Assembly: GCA_002293615.1 (NCBI GenBank)
Contig: DBDN01000041.1
Span: forward strand, 34,222 to 48,685
Direction of reading: 5' to 3'
Source of the DNA: Betaproteobacteria bacterium UBA931
Lineage (GTDB): Bacteria; Pseudomonadota; Gammaproteobacteria; Burkholderiales; Casimicrobiaceae
Length of the DNA stretch: 14,464 bases
Shown here: one piece after another, positions 8,172-14,464 of the stretch
Position numbering within the stretch: the stretch's first letter is position 1
Layout of the letters: every line of letters starts with the position of its first letter
Made by a program: the position numbers and the translations under genes
The notes under the pieces: generated by a model
Seen by the model: only the letters and a program-made list of their open reading frames with translations
Told to the model about the DNA's origin: nothing
The model's database searches: none

Positions 8172-8212
8172 GTCTTTCTCCTTAACTCGCCGAGATCAAA
8201 GGATAAAAATTA

Positions 8213-8257
8213 TTGGCTCTGTGAGTTACTTTGTGGGTTATGTTACTTTGGCTCTGT
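8213..8257. repeat. Short interleaved direct repeats in the kinase control region
   Basis: TTGGCTCTGT occurs at 8213-8222 and again at 8248-8257. Between them GTTACTTTG occurs at 8225-8233 and 8242-8250, the second copy overlapping the second TTGGCTCTGT. The GTTACTTTG copies are 17 bases apart and the outer copies 35 apart. They lie 42-86 bases upstream of the kinase start, where a regulator could bind, or they could be remnants of a small tandem duplication. Confidence 0.5.
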
Positions 8258-8278
8258 ATTAAGAGCAGCTTGAGTATT

Positions 8279-8297
8279 AACATATCCGAACTATGTT
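8279..8297. promoter_or_regulatory. Dyad AACATA-N7-TATGTT, possible operator
   Basis: AACATA at 8279-8284 is the exact reverse complement of TATGTT at 8292-8297, with 7 bases between. The spacing suits a dimeric DNA-binding protein. On the minus strand TATGTT could also serve as a -10 box, with TTGTCG 18 bases upstream as a -35, toward the kinase operon. Both readings are inference from short matches. Confidence 0.28.
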
Positions 8298-8528
8298 CAT
8301 TCCGACAAGCCTTTTGTACAAATTTTGTCGTTTTTTTTTCATATGTGTCTTTATGCGTTATATTTTGCTTTTCAGACAAGAATTTTTTACAATCAGACCT
8401 GTGCAATTCAAAACACTGTCTCTTGACTTTCTATTTTTTCCTCTCAAGTAATACGATAATTGCCGACCATAAAACATCCGTTATGCTCATAAGTTTATAT
8501 TGCTATCTACTCACTATCTGTCTTTCTC

Positions 8529-9356
8529 ATGACCTTTGACGCATTTATCATCGCAATCATCCTCGGTATCGTCGAAGGAGTGACTGAGTTTTTGCCTGTT
8601 TCTTCAACCGGCCATCTGATTGTCGCCGCTTCTTTGCTCGACTTTACTGATGAGCGCGGTATCACTTTCTTTATTTCCATTCAATTGGGCGCCATTCTTG
8701 CCGTATGTTGGGAATTTCGCAAACGCTTGAAGCATGTTGCCATGACCTTGTTTGTTGAAAAAAGTTCACAAAAACTGGTCGCCAATCTGCTGATCGCAAT
8801 GATGCCCGCCATAATCATCGGTACCTTGATCAAGGGTTTTCTGGAAAAACATTTGTTTGCACCGGTTCCCGTGGCTTGCGCGCTGATTGTCGGCGCGCTC
8901 ATCATTTTCATTGCGGAAAAACGTTATAAGAAAAGTCCGCAACACGTCCGCATTCATTCGCTTGACGACATTCGTTGGCGTGACGCGCTCAAGGTTGGTT
9001 TCGCGCAATGCCTGGCCATGATTCCCGGCACTTCGCGTTCGGGCGCGACTATTATTGGCGCGTTATTTTTCGGATTTTCGCGCGTTGCCGCCACCGAATT
9101 TTCGTTCTTTCTGGCAATCCCGATCATGTTCGCGGCAACCGCCTACGCGCTCTGCGATACGCCGCTATCTTTCCAAAGCGAGCACTGGCAATTTTTTGGT
9201 GTCGGTTTTGTCAGTTCGTTTGTTTTCGCTTTCTTGTGCGTGCGCTGGCTGCTGCGTTACATCAGCCGCCACGATTTCACGCCGTTTGCCTGGTATCGTT
9301 TGGCTTTTGGGCTGTTTATTTTAGTGACAAGCGGTAGCGGCTTGATTCAATGGTAA
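8529..9356 (+). CDS. uppP: Undecaprenyl-diphosphatase (BacA/UppP family)
   Basis: Integral membrane enzyme that dephosphorylates undecaprenyl diphosphate on the outer face of the inner membrane, recycling the lipid carrier for peptidoglycan and other envelope polymers. Overproduction is known to give bacitracin resistance. The 275 residues are the usual family length. The first signature GIVEGVTEFLPVSSTGH (E16, E20, S26, H29) and the second PGTSRSGATIIG (166-177, with catalytic R170) are intact, and several hydrophobic segments span the rest. The N-terminus starts directly at the conserved first helix, so the ATG is right, yet the bases before it (ATCTGTCTTTCTC) contain no purine-rich ribosome binding site. 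It appears to be a single-gene unit, followed by a hairpin terminator. Confidence 0.97.
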   Translation: MTFDAFIIAIILGIVEGVTEFLPVSSTGHLIVAASLLDFTDERGITFFISIQLGAILAVCWEFRKRLKHVAMTLFVEKSSQKLVANLLIAMMPAIIIGTLIKGFLEKHLFAPVPVACALIVGALIIFIAEKRYKKSPQHVRIHSLDDIRWRDALKVGFAQCLAMIPGTSRSGATIIGALFFGFSRVAATEFSFFLAIPIMFAATAYALCDTPLSFQSEHWQFFGVGFVSSFVFAFLCVRWLLRYISRHDFTPFAWYRLAFGLFILVTSGSGLIQW

Positions 9357-9388
9357 TCGGTACCATAAAGCAGCATTGTATTTCAACA

Positions 9389-9414
9389 AACGCGGCGCCT
9401 GCCGCGTTCTTTCT
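9389..9414 (+). terminator. Intrinsic terminator after uppP
   Basis: AACGCGGC (9389-9396) pairs perfectly with GCCGCGTT (9401-9408) across a GCCT loop and is followed by a pyrimidine-rich CTTTCT. It lies 32 bases past the uppP stop codon and before the M16 peptidase start, which argues for separate transcription units. Confidence 0.7.
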
Positions 9415-9450
9415 TGGCCGTTTTCGTTATATTTTCGTTTTGGAGTTTTT

Positions 9451-12210
9451 ATGCACTTCATAGCGCGTTTTTATGTCATCTTTACCATCGGGCTGATCTC
9501 AATGACCTCTTTTGTTTCTTCAGGCTTTGCCGCATTGCCAACAAATATTACCGCCGGCGCCACAGTTGAAGGCGTTTTCTCTTACACGCTCAAAAACGGG
9601 CTTACTGTTTTGCTCTTGCCGGACGACAGCAAGCCAACCACTACCGTCAACATCACTTATCTGGTCGGCTCACGCCACGAAGGTTATGGCGAAACCGGCA
9701 TGGCGCATCTGTTGGAACATCTGCTGTTCAAAGGAACGAAAACACGGGGAAATATCTTTGAAGAGTTGGGGCAACGCGGTATGCGTTTTAATGGCTCAAC
9801 ATATTTTGACCGCACCAACTATTATGAAACCTTTACCGCCAATGAAGATGAACTTGCCTGGGCGCTGGCTATGGAGGCAGATCGTATGGTCAATGCCAAT
9901 ATCTGGCGCTCTGACCTCGACACCGAAATGACCGTGGTACGCAACGAGTTTGAAAACTGGGAAAACAATCCACAAATGGTGCTCTGGGGAAAGCTTCAGG
10001 CAACGGCTTTTGACTGGCATAACTATGGCAACCTGACCATCGGCGCCCGCTCTGATATCGAAAATGTCGATATTGATCGTTTGCGTGCTTTTTATGAAAA
10101 CTATTATCAGCCCGATAACGCCGTGTTAATCGTATCGGGGGAGTTTGACACCGATAAAACCCTGAAGGCAATTTCTGATACTTTCGGAAAAATTCCGAAA
10201 CCTTCGCGCATATTGCCCAAGCTTTACACGCAAGAACCGGTCCAGGAAGGTGAACGCAGTGTTACCGTCCGCCGCAGCGGCGGTACGCCATGGCTGGCAA
10301 CGCTCTTCCATACGACGTCCGGCGCAGATCCCGACAGCGTTGCGCTTGAGGCTCTTGGTGAAATCATGACGATCGCGCCATCGGGACGGTTGTACCAAGC
10401 GCTGGTTACCCCCCACAAGGCAGGTTCGGTAGAGGTATGGGGATTTTCGCTATACGATCCGGGCATGATCATTTTCTGGGCACAACTTGCCCCGGGCGAC
10501 AAAATCGATCCTGTTAAAACCATACTGTTTGAAACCTTATACGCCATCAAGGAAAAACCGATTACCGATACGGAGGTCAACCGTGTACGCGCCAAAGCCA
10601 ATAAAAGTTTCAATCAGTTGCTGCGTGACCCGGAACGTTTTGCCATTGCGCTTTCCGAATCTATCGCGCAAGGCGACTGGCGACTTTTCTTTATTCAGCG
10701 CGATCTCTGGCGTAATTTAACTGCGCAAGATGTGCAAAATGCCGCACTACGTTATCTGAAACCGTCCAATGTCACCGTTGGCGAATACCATCCGCTCGGT
10801 GACGTCGCGCCGGAAACGGTGCGCACGCCTCAAGCGTCCGTGATTAACCTGGAACAAATAATCAAGGATTATAAAGGCGACAATGCTATTGCCGCAGGAG
10901 AAAACTTTGACGCATCGTTTGCAAACCTTGAAGCGCGCACTCAACGTATAACGCTTCGCGAAGGCCTGTCCGTGGCGCTCTTGCCTAAAAAAACGCGCGG
11001 CGAAGCGGTACGTTTTCAATTACGCTTGAACTGGGGCAATGCTGAAAATCTTAAAGGAAAAGCTGATATCGGACGTTTGACCGCCGACATGCTGCCGCTC
11101 GGTACGCAACGACTGGATCGCCAGGCGTTTGACGATGCCGTCGATCTTCTTGAGGCGCACCTTTCGTTCGATGGCGATGCCACAGGCGTTCACGTCACTG
11201 GTGAAACCGTCCGCGAACATTTACCTAAACTACTGGCCTTAACCGCAGAAGCGCTGCGTACACCGGCCTTCTCGCAGCAGGAGTTCGACAAATTGATTCG
11301 CGAACACCTTACCCGCATTGAGGCGACACGCTCCGATCCGCAAGCAGTCGCCTCGCTGGCACTGCGCCGCTATACCCGCCCTTACCCTGCTGGCGATGTG
11401 CGCTATGTCGCCACATGGGACGAGGAAATTGCCGCCCTGAAAAACAGTACCCTCGACAAACTGAAAACGTTCCACCGAGACTTTTTCAGCGCCAGCCATG
11501 CCGAACTTGCCGTCGTCGGCGACTTCGACGCTCAAACGATCACCGCGCAAATTCGCCAACTTTTCGACAACTGGACGAACGATGTTCCCTACCGACGCGT
11601 AGACGATCCTTATCATGAAATCACAGCAAAAGAATTGCGTGCCGAAACGCCCGATAAGGCCAACGCCTTTCTGATAGGCAGTCTTGCCATGCCGTTGAAC
11701 GACACGCACGATGATTTCGCCGCGCTGCTGGTCGCCAACCAGATGCTTGGCGCTTCAACCAACGCGCGTTTACCCAACCGTCTGCGCACGCAAGACGGTT
11801 TAAGCTACAGCGTGGGATCGATGTTGCAGCCGGGTATGCTTGACGACAATACGCGTTTTATCGTCTATGCCATTTTCGCGCCGGAAAATTTAGAGCGTGT
11901 TCAGAACGGTTTTCGCGAAGTGTTAACACAGTCCGTCAATGGAAAACCGACGGACGGCGAAGTCAGCGATGCCAGGGAATCTTTGCTTCAGGAGCGAGAT
12001 ATCGCCCGCGCACAGAACCGAACGCAAGCCACCAGCCTTGTTTCGCAGCTTTATCTCAAGCGTACCTGGAAAAAATCCGAAGAGCTGGAGCAGGCGATCA
12101 AAAACGTCAGCGCCGATGATATCGCCCGCGTACTGAAAAAATATCTTGATCCCGATAAGGTGGTGTATTCGATCGCCGGCGATTTTGCTAAGCGCGACCA
12201 TGCCCAATGA
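9451..12210 (+). CDS. Secreted two-domain M16 family zinc metallopeptidase
   Basis: The protein has 919 residues from the ATG at 9451. That start has GGAG 5 bases upstream and gives a clear signal peptide (hydrophobic core FYVIFTIGLISMTSF, likely cut after SSGFA). The frame is open further upstream to a TTG at 9376, but that stretch contains the uppP terminator. The N-terminal M16 half has the inverted zinc motif HLLEH (H86, E89, H90), and the third ligand E166 lies in VVRNEFE after the expected ~75-residue gap. The C-terminal half lacks a zinc motif but keeps the late R/Y substrate-binding segment (LRTQDGLSYSV), as usual for fused two-domain M16 proteins of the PqqL/pitrilysin-like type. It should degrade peptides in the periplasm; the natural substrate is unknown. 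pgeF follows after 3 bases. Confidence 0.93.
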   Translation: MHFIARFYVIFTIGLISMTSFVSSGFAALPTNITAGATVEGVFSYTLKNGLTVLLLPDDSKPTTTVNITYLVGSRHEGYGETGMAHLLEHLLFKGTKTRGNIFEELGQRGMRFNGSTYFDRTNYYETFTANEDELAWALAMEADRMVNANIWRSDLDTEMTVVRNEFENWENNPQMVLWGKLQATAFDWHNYGNLTIGARSDIENVDIDRLRAFYENYYQPDNAVLIVSGEFDTDKTLKAISDTFGKIPKPSRILPKLYTQEPVQEGERSVTVRRSGGTPWLATLFHTTSGADPDSVALEALGEIMTIAPSGRLYQALVTPHKAGSVEVWGFSLYDPGMIIFWAQLAPGDKIDPVKTILFETLYAIKEKPITDTEVNRVRAKANKSFNQLLRDPERFAIALSESIAQGDWRLFFIQRDLWRNLTAQDVQNAALRYLKPSNVTVGEYHPLGDVAPETVRTPQASVINLEQIIKDYKGDNAIAAGENFDASFANLEARTQRITLREGLSVALLPKKTRGEAVRFQLRLNWGNAENLKGKADIGRLTADMLPLGTQRLDRQAFDDAVDLLEAHLSFDGDATGVHVTGETVREHLPKLLALTAEALRTPAFSQQEFDKLIREHLTRIEATRSDPQAVASLALRRYTRPYPAGDVRYVATWDEEIAALKNSTLDKLKTFHRDFFSASHAELAVVGDFDAQTITAQIRQLFDNWTNDVPYRRVDDPYHEITAKELRAETPDKANAFLIGSLAMPLNDTHDDFAALLVANQMLGASTNARLPNRLRTQDGLSYSVGSMLQPGMLDDNTRFIVYAIFAPENLERVQNGFREVLTQSVNGKPTDGEVSDARESLLQERDIARAQNRTQATSLVSQLYLKRTWKKSEELEQAIKNVSADDIARVLKKYLDPDKVVYSIAGDFAKRDHAQ

Positions 12211-12213
12211 GCC

Positions 12214-12987
12214 ATGCTGCCTTACACCCAAATCGCCGAATTTATCGTCCCGAATTTATCCGTACCCGATATTCATGCTTTTACGACAACACGACTGCTC
12301 CCGAACATAAGCGGTCCAATCAAGCCTTCCGGCTGGCCGCAAGCCGCCCATCCGCGCGGCAACCATATCGAAAAGCGTTTTGCGGAACAAGGCAGCCCGC
12401 TGATTTCCTTTCTGCCCGCGCCGCCGCTGTGGCTCCATCAGACGCACGGCACGACTATTTTTGACGCGGATAACGCGGATATTGAAAAAACGCGGACACA
12501 CCCGCCTACCGCCGATGCTGCCGTCACACATGAAAAAAACACCGTTCTCGCCATACTTACTGCCGATTGTTTACCGACCATACTCGTCGATCAGAAAAGC
12601 GGCGCTATCGCCGTGGCACACGCAGGCTGGCGCGGGCTGGCCGCCGGTATTTTGGAAAACACCGTAAACACGATGTCGGCAACCGCTGAATATTTAACCG
12701 CTTGGCTTGGTCCCGCCATCGGCAATAAGGCTTTTGAAGTCGGTGAAGATGTTTATCGCGCTTTCAACGCGGCAAAAGACGCCGAAGCCGCGTCTTGTTT
12801 CCAAGCAACAACCCCGGGGCATTGGCTGGCCGATCTTTATGCGTTGGCGCGCTTGAAATTGAAGCGTCTCGGCGTGGCCAGAATCAGTGGCGGCGAATAT
12901 TGTACCTATTCCGATCCCCGGCGCTTTTATTCCCATCGCCGCCAGCACGATCACGAACGAATGGCAACGTTCGTTTGGCGCGCCTAG
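12214..12987 (+). CDS. pgeF: Peptidoglycan editing factor / multicopper-oxidase-like YfiH (purine nucleoside phosphorylase family)
   Basis: The product has 257 residues, slightly longer than the 243-residue E. coli YfiH. The three zinc ligands of the family are visible: H78 in LHQTHG, C119 in LTADCLP and H136 in AHAGWRG. AWLGPAIG, GGEYCTYSD and the RRFYSHRR end also match. Family members are reported to act on purine nucleosides, and E. coli YfiH has been linked to removal of wrongly incorporated L-Ser-containing peptidoglycan precursors; older databases call it laccase or polyphenol oxidase. The ATG begins 3 bases after the M16 stop codon with no clear ribosome binding site, so it is probably translated by coupling. 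Confidence 0.94.
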   Translation: MLPYTQIAEFIVPNLSVPDIHAFTTTRLLPNISGPIKPSGWPQAAHPRGNHIEKRFAEQGSPLISFLPAPPLWLHQTHGTTIFDADNADIEKTRTHPPTADAAVTHEKNTVLAILTADCLPTILVDQKSGAIAVAHAGWRGLAAGILENTVNTMSATAEYLTAWLGPAIGNKAFEVGEDVYRAFNAAKDAEAASCFQATTPGHWLADLYALARLKLKRLGVARISGGEYCTYSDPRRFYSHRRQHDHERMATFVWRA

Positions 12988-13000
12988 CGGCATATTATTT

Positions 13001-13028
13001 AAAAAAACCGGCTATGGCTGCATCCGGT
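13001..13028 (-). terminator. Intrinsic terminator for the cysteine-rich small gene
   Basis: Read on the minus strand, ACCGG-ATG pairs with CAT-(AG)-CCGGT around a CAGC loop, with two unpaired bases. A run of six T follows directly. It is 22 bases past the stop codon of the small minus-strand gene. On the plus strand no T-run follows, so it is not an obvious terminator for pgeF. Confidence 0.7.
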
Positions 13029-13049
13029 ATTCTCAAAAAGTGGCACCCG

Positions 13050-13226
13050 CTAACGATACGTCTCATCGCTATTTCCACGACATAAACCGCAACGCGGACA
13101 ATCGCCCACGCCGCAGGCTGGCTGCTCGGTGTGCGACGAATATTTCGGCAAATAACGTACGCGCATCCGGTACAAAACCGCCAGCACCATCAATATCACC
13201 GCGAATATTTTCAATAATTCTTCCAT
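13050..13226 (-). CDS. 58-residue membrane protein with a four-cysteine cluster, function unknown
   Basis: I do not recognise the family. The ATG at 13226 is preceded 7 bases upstream by AGAGGAG, one of the best ribosome binding sites in the window. The product starts MEELLKIFAVILMVLAVLY, one transmembrane helix at the very N-terminus. A basic RMRVRYLPK stretch follows, then a C-terminal cluster C-x4-C-x2-C-x2-C (ACGVGDCPRCGLC) and a polar tail. The basic residues after the helix predict a cytoplasmic C-terminus. The cysteine spacing resembles metal- or iron-sulfur-binding clusters, but that is inference. The gene has its own downstream terminator and is separated from panD by another, so it looks independently transcribed. 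The frame is open upstream to 13292, but without a start as good as this one. Confidence 0.72.
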   Translation of the reverse strand: MEELLKIFAVILMVLAVLYRMRVRYLPKYSSHTEQPACGVGDCPRCGLCRGNSDETYR

Positions 13227-13344
13227 TTGATTCTCCTCTTGAAAAAATATTTTCCATATCTTATCAAGAACGATTCTCATTTGCAATATCATCAGAAAAA
13301 ATCCTTATTAAAGGGTCATCGAAAGAAAATACTGCGCGGAAAAA

Positions 13345-13372
13345 CAAAACGCCGACAAAAGTCGGCGTTTTG
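13345..13372 (-). terminator. Intrinsic terminator after panD
   Basis: CAAAACGCCGAC (13345-13356) and GTCGGCGTTTTG (13361-13372) are exact reverse complements with a 4-base loop. On the minus strand the stem is followed by TTTTTCC. It begins 20 bases past the panD stop codon. Confidence 0.9.
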
Positions 13373-13392
13373 CATCGTCTGCAGCAAACCTT

Positions 13393-13854
13393 TTATGTCG
13401 TCTCGGAAGCCGTTTTTATAATATCAGCATATCTCTCTCCTGAACGACTTTCCGCATTGCCGTTTGCCAGTTCGTCCAATGACGGCACGCGGTACTCTCG
13501 CACGTCGATAATCCGGTTGGCGCTATCCACAAGCACCGACCGCGAAATCTGTTGCGGCAACATATCCACGGATATCTGGCTATACGCCATAATAATCGCC
13601 AGATCACCGCGTTTAAAGCAATGCGCCGCCGCGCCGTTGAGACAGATTTCGCCCTTGCCGCAAATGCCGGGAATCACATACGTTTGCAGGCGCGCGCCAC
13701 CGGTAATATTCACAACGTCCACCTGCACATAAGGATGAATACGCGCCGCAATCAGCAGCAACGGATCAACCGTTACCGAGCCCACATAATCAAGATCAGC
13801 ATCCGTGACGGTGCAACGATGAATTTTTCCATACATGAATGGAACGGTTTGCAT
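13393..13854 (-). CDS. panD: Aspartate 1-decarboxylase proenzyme with C-terminal extension
   Basis: Makes beta-alanine from aspartate for pantothenate and coenzyme A synthesis. The proenzyme cleaves itself at Gly-Ser to form a pyruvoyl group. From the ATG at 13854 the product has 153 residues. The processing site is G25-S26 (in DYVGSVTVD), preceded by GKIHR (K10, H12), and RLQTYVI and NGAAAHC are conserved. The start is supported by AAAGGGA 6 bases upstream. The frame reaches back to a TTG at 13872, and the ATG at codon 7 lacks a ribosome binding site. The usual length is about 120-130 residues. The extra 25 or so lie at the C-terminus and are polar and charged. It is divergent from panB, which acts in the other branch of the same pathway. 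Confidence 0.94.
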   Translation of the reverse strand: MQTVPFMYGKIHRCTVTDADLDYVGSVTVDPLLLIAARIHPYVQVDVVNITGGARLQTYVIPGICGKGEICLNGAAAHCFKRGDLAIIMAYSQISVDMLPQQISRSVLVDSANRIIDVREYRVPSLDELANGNAESRSGERYADIIKTASETT

Positions 13855-14018
13855 GCAAGTTCCCTTTAACAAAGCTTGAGGGGAATATTCTCAGAACTGC
13901 CGTCATTATGCAAATTATTCCTCTTCTGCTAGAGTAGTTTTTTCACCGCCATAATGTGATACTTTTTGAACTTCACTGGAGAGCTGCAACCTTTCCCAAA
14001 GATACAGAAAGCCGCTTC

Positions 14019-14464
14019 ATGAGTTATTTGCACGACGACAAGCCGATAACGCTTCACACACTGAACCGGATGCGCGACGAAGGCCGCAAAATGGTCATGC
14101 TGACTTGCTACGACGCGAGCTTTGCCGTGCTGATTGAGCGTGCCGGCGTCGATATCGCATTGGTCGGCGACTCTCTCGGCAATGTCTTGCAGGGGCAAAA
14201 ATCCACATTGCCGGTGACGCTGGAGCACATGATTTACCATACAGAATGCGTGGCGCGCGGCAACCGACGCATGTTCATCGTCACCGACATGCCTTTCGGT
14301 AGCTATCAGGAAAGCCCGCAGCAAGCGATGCGCAGCGCAGCGCGGCTGATGGCGGCGGGCGCGCATATGCTGAAACTCGAAGGCGGCGCGTTCATGGCGG
14401 AAACGGTGCGTTTTCTGGTCGAACGCGGCGTCCCGGTTTGCGCGCATATTGGATTGACGCCGCA
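14019..14464 (+). CDS. panB: 3-methyl-2-oxobutanoate hydroxymethyltransferase (3' end cut by window edge)
   Basis: Transfers a hydroxymethyl group from methylenetetrahydrofolate to 2-oxoisovalerate, giving ketopantoate, the first committed step of pantothenate synthesis. The first 148 codons are present, of about 260-280 expected. Family landmarks are MLTCYDASFA, the metal-binding GDSLGN, the glutamine/glycine loop before the TLPVTLEHM segment, TDMPFGSYQ, KLEGG and HIGLTP just before the edge. The ATG start fits the family N-terminus, but only a weak purine stretch (ACAGAAAG) precedes it. It is transcribed away from panD, sharing a 164-base intergenic region that likely holds both promoters. 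Confidence 0.96.
   Translation, partial: MSYLHDDKPITLHTLNRMRDEGRKMVMLTCYDASFAVLIERAGVDIALVGDSLGNVLQGQKSTLPVTLEHMIYHTECVARGNRRMFIVTDMPFGSYQESPQQAMRSAARLMAAGAHMLKLEGGAFMAETVRFLVERGVPVCAHIGLTP

Larger units (their letters stand above)
8172..8528. other. Divergent kinase/uppP intergenic region
   Basis: These 357 bases are AT-rich and contain no gene I can support. The part next to the kinase carries short direct repeats (8213-8257) and a dyad (8279-8297), listed separately. The part next to uppP is T-rich and shows no clear ribosome binding site or well-spaced promoter. Confidence 0.65.

Noticed and set aside
8423..8460. TTGACT (8423) with TAATAC (8449) or GATAAT (8455) as a uppP promoter
   Set aside because: The spacers are 20 and 26 bases, outside the usual 16-18; a promoter is likely nearby but I cannot place it.
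8182..8539. Short frames on both strands between the kinase gene and uppP
   Set aside because: No ribosome binding sites, low-complexity products, and they run across the repeat and dyad elements.
11239..11709. 156-codon frame antisense to the M16 peptidase
   Set aside because: No ribosome binding site or recognisable product; the plus-strand peptidase frame is continuous through it.
12887..13732. 281-codon open frame on the plus strand
   Set aside because: It runs through two hairpin terminators, antisense to the small cysteine-rich gene and to panD, and its product is Ser/Arg/Pro-rich without motifs.
13929..14447. 172-codon frame on the minus strand
   Set aside because: Antisense to panB, which has clear family motifs on the plus strand.
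1..14464. CRISPR arrays, insertion sequences, prophage, tRNA or rRNA genes
   Set aside because: I looked for regularly spaced repeats, transposase or integrase motifs, long terminal inverted repeats and tRNA cloverleaf motifs, and saw none. The inverted repeats present are terminators.

Overview
The window reads as a stretch of core chromosome from a proteobacterium of roughly balanced base composition. A beta-proteobacterial or related affiliation is suggested, but not proven, by the tkt-gap gene order and by the GAPDH motif reading YDTVHGKFPG. Almost every gene belongs to a known housekeeping family. I see no transposase, integrase, phage gene, CRISPR array, tRNA or rRNA. Both ends cut a gene: gap on the left, lacking its last residues, and panB on the right, with only the N-terminal half present.

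Layout: (1) 1-3028, minus strand: tkt followed by gap, a central-carbon operon that runs off the left edge. (2) 3029-3497: a 469-base AT-rich divergent region with a hairpin in the probable speD leader. (3) 3498-5068, plus strand: speD and speE (overlapping by 23 bases) make spermidine from decarboxylated S-adenosylmethionine, and a small unrecognised gene follows. (4) 5059-5099: a perfect long hairpin terminator shared by the converging units. (5) 5100-8171, minus strand: a three-gene signalling operon made of a membrane-bound CheA-like kinase with a PilJ/NarX-type sensor domain, a stand-alone CheY-like receiver and a CheX-like phosphatase. (6) 8172-8528: an AT-rich divergent region with direct repeats and a dyad. 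(7) 8529-12987, plus strand: uppP (lipid carrier recycling for the cell wall), a terminator, a periplasmic two-domain M16 metallopeptidase, and pgeF. (8) 13001-13226, minus strand: a 58-residue membrane protein with a four-cysteine cluster, having its own strong ribosome binding site and terminator. (9) 13345-14464: panD (minus, with terminator) divergent from panB (plus), two steps of pantothenate synthesis.

The least ordinary items are the self-contained sensor kinase/CheY/CheX module, which has no chemoreceptor or CheW gene beside it, the cysteine-rich mini-protein, and the repeat-rich control region in front of the kinase. I did not find evidence for a wholly new defence or mobile system here.
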